From positions 1 through 7,712 of the forward strand of contig SCSY01000023.1 in NCBI GenBank assembly GCA_004298625.1: DNA of 7,712 bases. Direction: 5' to 3'. Below are positions 1 through 4,639 of the stretch, in pieces; the stretch's first letter is position 1; each line of letters begins with the position of its first letter. Source of the stretch: Nitrospirota bacterium. Lineage in GTDB: Bacteria; Nitrospirota; Thermodesulfovibrionia; Thermodesulfovibrionales; UBA1546. Made by a program: the position numbers and the translations under genes. The notes beneath the pieces were generated by a model. That model saw only the letters and a program-made list of their open reading frames with translations, made no database searches and was not told the DNA's origin.

Positions 1-230
1 GCAGAACTTGCAGGTTTTTTGCCCATTATAAATCCGGTTCCATACTGCCTGACAGTAATGAGGTCCCTGAATCTTTCGAGCGCCTTATGCTCGCTGCATA
101 TCCTTTTCTTTACGAACTGCCCAACAAATACCCTAAGCCCCGCACCCATCGCCCTAAGCCCAAGCCCCAAGGCGGCAGTTGTTTTGCCTTTGCTGTTTCC
201 AGTATAAATATGTATGTATCCTTTACGCAT
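1..230 (-). CDS. btuR/cobO: Corrinoid (cob(I)yrinate a,c-diamide) adenosyltransferase, BtuR/CobO/CobA family, C-terminus cut by window edge
   Basis: Transfers the 5'-deoxyadenosyl group of ATP to the cobalt of a reduced corrinoid in the cytoplasm, the adenosylation step of B12 synthesis. Reading the minus strand from the ATG at 228-230 gives 76 open codons up to the window edge. Residues 6-18 (IHIYTGNSKGKTT) hold the family's P-loop, which in relatives reads TGxGKGKTT. It is followed by AALGLGLRAMGAGLRVFVGQF and, further on, EHKALERF and ITVRQYG, all typical of BtuR/CobO and not of the unrelated PduO type. The full family length is about 170-200 residues, so more than half is missing beyond the left edge. 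The start ATG overlaps the stop codon of the upstream radical SAM gene by 8 nt (ATGCGTAA), which suggests translational coupling and places this gene in the same operon. The family call is secure. Which corrinoid substrate is preferred cannot be told. Confidence 0.93.
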   Translation of the reverse strand, partial: MRKGYIHIYTGNSKGKTTAALGLGLRAMGAGLRVFVGQFVKKRICSEHKALERFRDLITVRQYGTGFIMGKKPASS

Positions 231-1560
231 AGCGATATTCATACTGCATCTGCTGCATGGAACCATCTCTGAGAAGATAGGGGACCTTATCTTCTGATAT
301 CAATTTAAAGGCATACGTTATCACCTCTTTATAAAACTCGCAAAACTCCGCCTTTCTGTACATATTGCCCCTCGCATACATCTCTGCAGGGCACGGTGAA
401 CCGCAGATATGCCTGAAGTCACAGGAACTGCACTCATCGATCTTTTCCACAGTCCTTGCCCTGATAGTCTTAAACGGCTTTGAGCTCATCACCTTTTCAA
501 TTGACGTCTTGAAGATATTGCCTCCTGAGAATTCCTTCATGCTTATGAATTCTCCGCACGGGACCATATCGCCGTTTGCGGTGACAGTGAGGAATGTGCG
601 CCCCCCGCCGCATGGCGAGATGTCGCACATCATGCGTCTTGCGGTCGGTGATATTATCGCAAGGATGATATTTGCGAAATTGCCGACAACAATCTGCCTG
701 CCGGATTTTCTTGTAAGCTCCATTGCTGTCTCAACCGCATTTATTAATTCTCTTGCGAATTCTTTTTCGTCCGGCTTTTGTTTCAATGCCTGTTTCTGTG
801 TTACGCGAACAGGATTTAAAAGAACGCACGGCACTTTTTTCTTATGAAGGAATCTTACATGCTCTGAAAGTTTCTTGACATTGAATTTCGTGACAGTAGA
901 GATTACGTTCAGCCCCTCATAGCCTTTAAACCAGTCTAATGCCTGAACGGCCTTATCAAAATTACCTCCGCCTTTTACCGCTATCCTTGACAGATTATTT
1001 GTTTTTGCGTCAGGAGCATCAAGCGATATACCAACACCTACCCTGTATTTTTTCATGAACTCCACGTCCTTTTTTTCAAGGAGGAGCGTATTTGTCTGAA
1101 TGCCGAAAGCAAATTTACTGCTGAATTTTTTTATGGAATCAAACAATATGTCCTTTACCATCAGCGGTTCGGCGGCGTGAAAAACGATAACAGGTTTTTT
1201 CTTTGAACCCTTAAAATGAAGCGCAATCTTTTCCAATACTGTATCGAGTTCCTTTCCCGTCATCTGGGTGCCGTGTTTTCGTATCTCGGCGGGGATGTAA
1301 CAATAGGTACAGTTAGCGTTACACCTGTCGGTTGGGTCTATGTAAACACAGTTTAAGTCCGTATTGAACCGGAAGTCATGAAGTTCTTTATTAAGGTGGG
1401 CCTTTTTATCATTGTACAGCCTTATCAGATCTTCCGGCAGCATGAAGCCGCCATTATCACTTTTTGGCACAAGCCCCCAGAATACATTGTCAGGGTCAAG
1501 TGCAAGTTTCCAGTCAGTGTTAATGTCAGAAAATGAAAGCCCGCGGTTATTGTTTTTCAT
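223..1560 (-). CDS. cbpB: Radical SAM/SPASM peptide-modifying enzyme, CbpB-like (445 aa)
   Basis: Predicted iron-sulfur enzyme that cleaves S-adenosylmethionine to a radical and modifies a ribosomal peptide, most likely the product of the small gene just upstream (1697-1849). The radical SAM cluster motif is C80-N-A-N-C84-T-Y-C87. The usual GGEP motif appears as HAAEP at residues 128-132, followed by an alternating TIM-barrel pattern (QTNTLLL 155-161, VGISLDAPD 176-184). The C-terminal third carries an auxiliary-cluster (SPASM-like) Cys set: C312, C317, C335, C377, C380, C386, C390 and C407, with the typical spacing CxxCxxxxxCxxxC at 377-390. The first 65 residues are an N-terminal extension that could include a leader-binding region, but no clear RRE fold can be read by eye. 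The start ATG at 1558-1560 has AAGGAG six nt upstream (1567-1572). The 3' end overlaps btuR. The enzyme class is very secure. Assignment to the CbpB subfamily rests on my memory of CbpA/CbpB pairs beside cobalt transporter genes and on this neighbourhood. An anaerobic sulfatase-maturase-like role is less likely, since no sulfatase is nearby. Confidence 0.9.
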   Translation of the reverse strand: MKNNNRGLSFSDINTDWKLALDPDNVFWGLVPKSDNGGFMLPEDLIRLYNDKKAHLNKELHDFRFNTDLNCVYIDPTDRCNANCTYCYIPAEIRKHGTQMTGKELDTVLEKIALHFKGSKKKPVIVFHAAEPLMVKDILFDSIKKFSSKFAFGIQTNTLLLEKKDVEFMKKYRVGVGISLDAPDAKTNNLSRIAVKGGGNFDKAVQALDWFKGYEGLNVISTVTKFNVKKLSEHVRFLHKKKVPCVLLNPVRVTQKQALKQKPDEKEFARELINAVETAMELTRKSGRQIVVGNFANIILAIISPTARRMMCDISPCGGGRTFLTVTANGDMVPCGEFISMKEFSGGNIFKTSIEKVMSSKPFKTIRARTVEKIDECSSCDFRHICGSPCPAEMYARGNMYRKAEFCEFYKEVITYAFKLISEDKVPYLLRDGSMQQMQYEYRYA

Positions 1561-1566
1561 TGTGTT

Positions 1567-1572
1567 CTCCTT
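1567..1572 (-). promoter_or_regulatory. Ribosome binding site of the cbpB-like gene
   Basis: Minus-strand AAGGAG lies six nt before the ATG at 1558-1560. It supports this start, giving an N-terminus of MKNNNRGLSF. Because 136 nt separate it from the peptide gene, cbpB translation is initiated independently and is not coupled by overlap as elsewhere in the operon. Confidence 0.75.
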
Positions 1573-1592
1573 TTCGTATTGTTTTATTTACT

Positions 1593-1658
1593 GTCTTTCC
1601 TGAGAAAACAGGAATCCAGTTCCAGTTTTTCCTGGATTCCCGTTTTCACAGGAATGAC
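1593..1658. repeat. MITE-like palindromic repeat, copy 1, between cbpA and cbpB
   Basis: The ends are GTCTTTCCTG (1593-1602) and CAGGAATGAC (1649-1658), inverted repeats with one mismatch. The inner arms 1598-1619 and 1632-1653 form a 22-bp hairpin with one mismatch and one possible G-U pair around a 12-nt loop. The same outline (GTCATTCC, GGAATCCA, TGGATTCC, GGAATGAC) recurs at 4500-4573 and 5647-5722, so this is a dispersed non-coding element. It encodes no transposase. In RNA it would be a stable hairpin between the peptide and enzyme genes. Confidence 0.8.
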
Positions 1659-1687
1659 GCAGGGGCGCATTGCAATACGCCCCTGCG
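1658..1687. repeat. 30-bp near-perfect palindrome downstream of cbpA
   Basis: The ten-base arms CGCAGGGGCG (1658-1667) and CGCCCCTGCG (1678-1687) are exact complements, and the centre ATTGCAAT is itself palindromic with a single c/a mismatch between. It starts nine nt after the cbpA stop in the direction of transcription and abuts the MITE-like element. No U-run follows on the transcribed strand, so it is not a classic intrinsic terminator. An RNA 3'-end stabiliser, partial attenuator or a second dispersed repeat family are the likely readings. Confidence 0.75.
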
Positions 1688-1696
1688 GTAAAAATC

Positions 1697-1849
1697 CTAC
1701 AACGGCATCTCTTTTTTCGGCACGTCGCCGTACATCACAAAATGTGTCAACCCGTTCGCAGTCTTTGCGCATTTCAGGCGGTATGAAACAACGCCTGATT
1801 TTTTGCGGCTCAGGCCTTTCTTATCGGCAGGCCTGACTTTTTTAGTCAT
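1697..1849 (-). CDS. cbpA: Small peptide, probable RiPP precursor CbpA-like (50 aa)
   Basis: Predicted ribosomal precursor peptide modified by the radical SAM enzyme encoded next. The minus-strand frame runs from the ATG at 1847-1849 to the TAG at 1697-1699, 50 codons. The N-terminal half is very basic (MTKKVRPADKKGLSRKKSG). The C-terminal half carries the only cysteine (C27), a Gly-Leu-x-His-Phe stretch (G33-L34-T35-H36-F37) and the tail VPKKEMPL; the likely core is YRLKCAKTANGLTHFVMYGD (residues 23-42). There is no signal peptide or transmembrane segment. The evidence that it is real is a ten-base Shine-Dalgarno (AAGGAGGTGA at 1856-1865) six nt before the ATG, a position six nt after the cbiO stop, and a radical SAM/SPASM gene directly downstream. 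From memory, CbpA peptides of cobalt-associated systems share a Cys followed by G-[LT]-x-H-[FY]-[VI]; I cannot verify this here. A 62-aa frame at 1584-1772 overlaps it but has no comparable ribosome site. Confidence 0.82.
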   Translation of the reverse strand: MTKKVRPADKKGLSRKKSGVVSYRLKCAKTANGLTHFVMYGDVPKKEMPL

Positions 1850-1855
1850 ATCTTC

Positions 1856-1865
1856 TCACCTCCTT
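1856..1865 (-). promoter_or_regulatory. Ribosome binding site of the cbpA-like gene, overlapping the cbiO stop codon
   Basis: Read on the minus strand the sequence is AAGGAGGTGA, essentially the full complement of the 16S 3' end, with six nt before the ATG. Its last three bases are the TGA stop of cbiO, so ribosomes finishing cbiO are positioned at the peptide gene. It is the strongest ribosome site in the window, which fits a peptide made in larger amounts than its neighbours. Confidence 0.85.
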
Positions 1866-2716
1866 TCTTTTGCAACTTTTATAATCTCCCTTCTTGCCTC
1901 GCCGATCGTGAGAGGAATTTTTTCAAACGGCATTTTGTCTTCATGCTTCAACCTGTAGATAAGCTCTGCAATCTGCGGGAGTCTGAGTTTGACATTGGAC
2001 ATCTCCTCAGGCGCTTTAAAGACGTCCTCAGGAATGCCTCCTCTCACAATGCGGCCCCTGCTCAGAATATAGAGCCTGTCGAGGAACAACGGGACAAGGT
2101 CAACGCTGTGAGTAGCCATTACAATGGTCACACCGTTTTCCTTATTCAACCTCGTAAGGAGATTCATCATCCTGTATTCACCCATCGGATCCAATCCTGC
2201 GGTCGGCTCGTCAAGGAGCAATATTTCGTGTCCCATCGCAAGAAGACCTGCAATGCATACCCTTTTTTTCTGCCCAAAGCTGAGATTGTGGATGGATTTT
2301 TTTTCATATCCATTCATATCTACATCTCTGAGCGCGCCGGTTACCTTCCGTTCAACGTCTTCTTCTGAGAATCCCATATTAAGAGGGCCGAACGCCACAT
2401 CCTCAAATACCGTAGAGGCAAAAAGCTGGTTATCGGGATTCTGGAACACAAGGCCGACCTTCTTATAAATATCCTTCGGAGAAAGCCGCCGGATATCGGC
2501 ATTATCAAGATAAACATTGCCTTCAAAATTTTTGATCAATCCGTCCATGATATTTAAAAGTGTCGTCTTCCCCGAACCGTTTGAACCCAGTATGCCGACA
2601 AATTCTCCGTGCGATACATCAACCGCCATATCAGACAATGCCTGGGTCCCGTCAGGATACTTGAAGGAACTGATATTTATTGACAGCCTTACCTGCGTAC
2701 TTTTTATATCTTCCAT
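1856..2716 (-). CDS. cbiO: Cobalt transporter ATP-binding protein CbiO (286 aa)
   Basis: Cytoplasmic ATPase of the ECF-type cobalt importer; it hydrolyses ATP and drives CbiQ/CbiM. All ABC motifs are intact: Walker A GSNGSGKT at residues 44-51, Q-loop Gln92 within VFQNPDNQLF (the ECF-type Q-loop), signature LSFGQ at 145-149, Walker B ILLLDE at 165-170 with catalytic Glu170, D-loop AGLDP, and the switch His203 in MATHS. The roughly 70-residue tail after the ABC core (ending KVAKERR) is the usual CbiO extension. The start ATG at 2714-2716 overlaps the 3' end of cbiQ by 13 nt, and its ribosome site is weak (GGGA region), so coupling to cbiQ is likely. The final codons also form the Shine-Dalgarno for the following peptide gene. 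A nickel role (NikO) is possible in principle, but the surrounding B12 genes argue for cobalt. Confidence 0.95.
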   Translation of the reverse strand: MEDIKSTQVRLSINISSFKYPDGTQALSDMAVDVSHGEFVGILGSNGSGKTTLLNIMDGLIKNFEGNVYLDNADIRRLSPKDIYKKVGLVFQNPDNQLFASTVFEDVAFGPLNMGFSEEDVERKVTGALRDVDMNGYEKKSIHNLSFGQKKRVCIAGLLAMGHEILLLDEPTAGLDPMGEYRMMNLLTRLNKENGVTIVMATHSVDLVPLFLDRLYILSRGRIVRGGIPEDVFKAPEEMSNVKLRLPQIAELIYRLKHEDKMPFEKIPLTIGEARREIIKVAKERR

Positions 2717-3405
2717 ATAAATCCCATTGCAAATACCAATAAAACAGATGCCGCAACTTCAGAAAACCTAAACGGCTTGTGCCTCATTGCCGGCATAGTG
2801 CCGTCATAACCTCTCTGAATCATTGATACTGTGATATTATGACTGTGTTCAAACGCCTTGAGAATCAGCGAGCCTGTGAGGGCGCCGAACGAGCCTAATC
2901 CCCGCCGTATATTTGAATAGCCGAGGCGGTTTTTCTGCGCATTATAAATGACCATTGCGTCTTCAAAAAGCACAAAGATATACCTGTAGGCGAACATAAG
3001 TATTTCTATAAAACCCCTCGGGATCCTCATCCATGAAAGTGCCGACATGAACTCTGTAAATGGAGTTGAGAACCCAAGGATAGCCACAACCGTTACCGCA
3101 GCAAAAATCCTAACCGCAATCATGGTCCCTTCTATCAGCCCGTCTCTGCCTGATAGCAAAAATTTCAGAAGGATTATCACAGAAACAATAAACAGGGGCT
3201 CTGAAAACCTTAAAAGAAATATTCTGAGCGGAATTCGCATCTTCACGCAGAGGAACGCTCCGAGCAAGGATACAAATAGTGAAAAGACAAATCCCTTATA
3301 GCTCAAAACCATGACAAGTATGGCCAGGGCGACAAGAAGCTTCACCCTTGCGTCAATCCGTAAGAGGAAGTGATCTTTTTTAAAATATTCCGAAAATAAT
3401 TCCAT
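2704..3405 (-). CDS. cbiQ: Cobalt transporter transmembrane T-component CbiQ (233 aa)
   Basis: Integral membrane T-component that couples ATP hydrolysis by CbiO to the substrate-binding CbiM. Hydrophobic segments lie at about residues 22-55 (two spans), 65-83, 95-112, 131-147 and 214-232. The conserved cytoplasmic coupling region is present: RIPRGFIEILMFAYRY at 127-142 and SHNITVSMIQRGYDG at 188-202, the latter matching the A/S-x-x-x-RG-(F/Y) signature of T-components that dock on the ATPases. The start ATG at 3403-3405 has AAGGA a few nt upstream. It lies 23 nt after the CbiN-like gene and overlaps cbiO. The length is slightly below the usual 240-265 residues but no core segment is missing. 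Confidence 0.93.
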   Translation of the reverse strand: MELFSEYFKKDHFLLRIDARVKLLVALAILVMVLSYKGFVFSLFVSLLGAFLCVKMRIPLRIFLLRFSEPLFIVSVIILLKFLLSGRDGLIEGTMIAVRIFAAVTVVAILGFSTPFTEFMSALSWMRIPRGFIEILMFAYRYIFVLFEDAMVIYNAQKNRLGYSNIRRGLGSFGALTGSLILKAFEHSHNITVSMIQRGYDGTMPAMRHKPFRFSEVAASVLLVFAMGFIWKI

Positions 3406-3428
3406 TGGTGTCCTTTTATGACTAAACC

Positions 3429-3767
3429 TTAACGATCTATCTTTTGTTTTTCGCTACTATCATGTTGCTGTCCTTTAACTATCAGTTCCTTCCAATAATA
3501 TCCTGCTGCAAAACCTCCGATTGTCCCTGCAACGAGAAACACAAACAGCAGAAGGTCTCCCTGATCCGTATTTATCAAGGGCTCCTTTGCCTCTCTGCCA
3601 TGTTCTTTGGCGTATTTTTCTATGACCGATTCATCAACACCCGGCCATTTATCAGAAGCAGTGACAGTGTCAGTGAACAGTGAACAGTGAATACTGAAAA
3701 GTAAAAAAATTATAAAAAAAATAATTTCATAACTTTGAACTTTGAACTTTGAACTTTGAACTTTCAT
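3429..3767 (-). CDS. Small two-span membrane protein, probable CbiN-like component of the cobalt importer (112 aa)
   Basis: Probably the small accessory subunit that assists CbiM in Co2+ uptake. There are two hydrophobic stretches: residues 14-31, which look like a signal peptide with a possible cut near VTA-S (35-38), and residues 71-92 (LLLFVFLVAGTIGGFAAGYY). Between them is a charged extracytoplasmic segment of about 33 residues (from DKWPGVDESV to INTDQGD). Two membrane segments around a short external loop, placed between cbiM and cbiQ, is the layout of CbiN, but the sequence is not classical CbiN. I recall similar DKWPGVDE/DTDQGDLLLF proteins in cobalt loci of anaerobes, unverified. The N-terminus MKVQSSKFKVQS is translated from a heptanucleotide array, and residues 26-32 (IHCSLFT) from a second one. 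The start overlaps the cbiM stop as ATGA. Confidence 0.78.
   Translation of the reverse strand: MKVQSSKFKVQSYEIIFFIIFLLFSIHCSLFTDTVTASDKWPGVDESVIEKYAKEHGREAKEPLINTDQGDLLLFVFLVAGTIGGFAAGYYWKELIVKGQQHDSSEKQKIDR
3672..3692. repeat. Heptanucleotide tandem repeat (AGTGAAC)3 in the CbiN-like gene
   Basis: Two exact AGTGAAC units and a third with one change (AGTGAAT) stand head to tail. It encodes residues 26-32 (IHCSLFT) in the hydrophobic part of the leader, so the repeat forms part of the signal/membrane segment. Three units are 21 nt, which keeps the frame. Confidence 0.8.
3731..3765. repeat. Heptanucleotide tandem repeat (AACTTTG)5 at the start of the CbiN-like gene
   Basis: Four exact AACTTTG units and a fifth ending in C occupy the first codons of the gene. 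On the coding strand the unit is GTTCAAA and yields the N-terminus MKVQSSKFKVQS. The same unit opens the neighbouring cbiM frame at 4606-4633. Confidence 0.9.
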
Positions 3768-4639
3768 GATGTCGCCTCTTCTGCTTTTATCACCCTCATC
3801 TTTACAAGCAGGTCGGGACGCTTTTTGTAAAGCAGCGTTACCATTCCTGCTGTCATTGCGCCTTCAAGAATTCCAAGTGGAAGCTGGGTAGGGATAAAAG
3901 CTATAACGAGTTTCCAAAAAAGAGGCGCAAACGGAGCGTCTCCTTTTATGCCCGACGCAAGTTCGATGGATGTGGCGAGATATGTTGCCCAGTCTGCAAA
4001 CAGCCCTGCCATAAAGCCTGAAATTGCCATGTTTATTTTCATCGAGCGCAGCGCTTTAAACGTCAAATATCCCGCAAAGGAGCCCATTACTCCCATTGAC
4101 ACTATATCTGCGCCCCATGTGCTTAATCCTCCGTGCGCAAGAAAAAGCGCCTGAATGAGAAGCGCAGCAGCAGTAACCAGAATGCTTATTGCCGGTCCTA
4201 CAAGTATGCCTGATATTCCTGTGCCGCAGGGGTGCGAGCATGTGCCTGCCGTTGGTACCGGTATCGGCATGCACGAGATAATAAAGACGACTGCAGCCAT
4301 GAGGCCTACCAGGGGTTTAAAAGACAGGTCAACAGCAGAAAGTTTTTTTAACCTGTATAAGCCGTATGCAACAAAGGGTAAGGCGACCGCAAACCACAAT
4401 GCCGCCCAGTTAAAAGGAAGTATCCCTTCAGAGATATGCATGGCGTAAGCATTAGAGGCAGTAAGAATTGCCATAATAGCACACAAACACATTAGTGATG
4501 TCATTCCCGCAAGCGAAGCGCGTCGGGAATCTTTCTGAAAAACAAAGATAGATTCCGGACAAGCCGGAATGACAGCGGGAGTTTTTGTTTTTTTAACAAT
4601 ATTGTTTTGAACTTTGAACTTTGAACTTTGAATTTTCAT
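3764..4639 (-). CDS. cbiM: Cobalt transporter substrate-binding membrane protein CbiM with repeat-derived N-terminal extension (291 aa)
   Basis: Substrate-specific S-component of the cobalt importer. The mature protein begins MHISEGILPFNWAALWF at residue 67, the family's hallmark: the free N-terminal Met-His directly binds the metal after signal cleavage. A hydrophobic leader runs from about M46/M50 to A66, ending in NAYA before M67. Five or six further spans follow, with conserved motifs MPIPVPTAGTCSHPCGTG (residues ~125-142), the metal-binding-loop region, and LSTWGADIVSMG. Start choice: the ATG at 4637-4639 has GGAGGG three nt upstream (4643-4648) and overlaps the upstream stop as ATGA, so it is preferred. 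It adds about 45 residues before the leader, encoded by a heptamer array (residues 2-11) and a MITE-like copy (residues 23-47). Internal ATGs at 4502-4504 or 4490-4492 would give a normal signal peptide but have poor ribosome sites. Confidence 0.93.
   Translation of the reverse strand: MKIQSSKFKVQNNIVKKTKTPAVIPACPESIFVFQKDSRRASLAGMTSLMCLCAIMAILTASNAYAMHISEGILPFNWAALWFAVALPFVAYGLYRLKKLSAVDLSFKPLVGLMAAVVFIISCMPIPVPTAGTCSHPCGTGISGILVGPAISILVTAAALLIQALFLAHGGLSTWGADIVSMGVMGSFAGYLTFKALRSMKINMAISGFMAGLFADWATYLATSIELASGIKGDAPFAPLFWKLVIAFIPTQLPLGILEGAMTAGMVTLLYKKRPDLLVKMRVIKAEEATS
4500..4573. repeat. MITE-like palindromic repeat, copy 2, inside the cbiM reading frame
   Basis: Outer inverted ends GTCATTCCCGC (4500-4510) and GCCGGAATGAC (4563-4573) surround inner arms GTCGGGAATC and GATTCCGGAC. 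It is the same family as 1593-1658 and 5647-5722. It is translated as cbiM residues about 23-47, just before the signal peptide. Confidence 0.82.
4606..4633. repeat. Heptanucleotide tandem repeat (TTTGAAC)4 at the start of cbiM
   Basis: Three exact TTTGAAC units and one TTTGAAT lie immediately after the start codon and encode MKIQSSKFKVQ. The unit and position are the same as in the CbiN-like gene at 3731-3765. Confidence 0.9.

Noticed and set aside
365..847. 160-codon plus-strand open frame
   Set aside because: It lies wholly antisense to the radical SAM gene, shows no family motif and has no convincing ribosome site; it is a shadow frame.
1598..1687. Intrinsic terminator between cbpA and cbpB
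   Set aside because: Strong hairpins are present, but neither is followed by a U-run on the minus-strand transcript, and the downstream genes belong to the same pathway.
1584..1772. 62-codon minus-strand frame overlapping the peptide gene
   Set aside because: It runs through the palindrome and the MITE-like repeat, has no good ribosome site, and competes with the 50-codon frame that has a perfect one.
1943..2368. 141-codon plus-strand open frame
   Set aside because: It is antisense to cbiO, whose complete ABC motifs make it the real gene.
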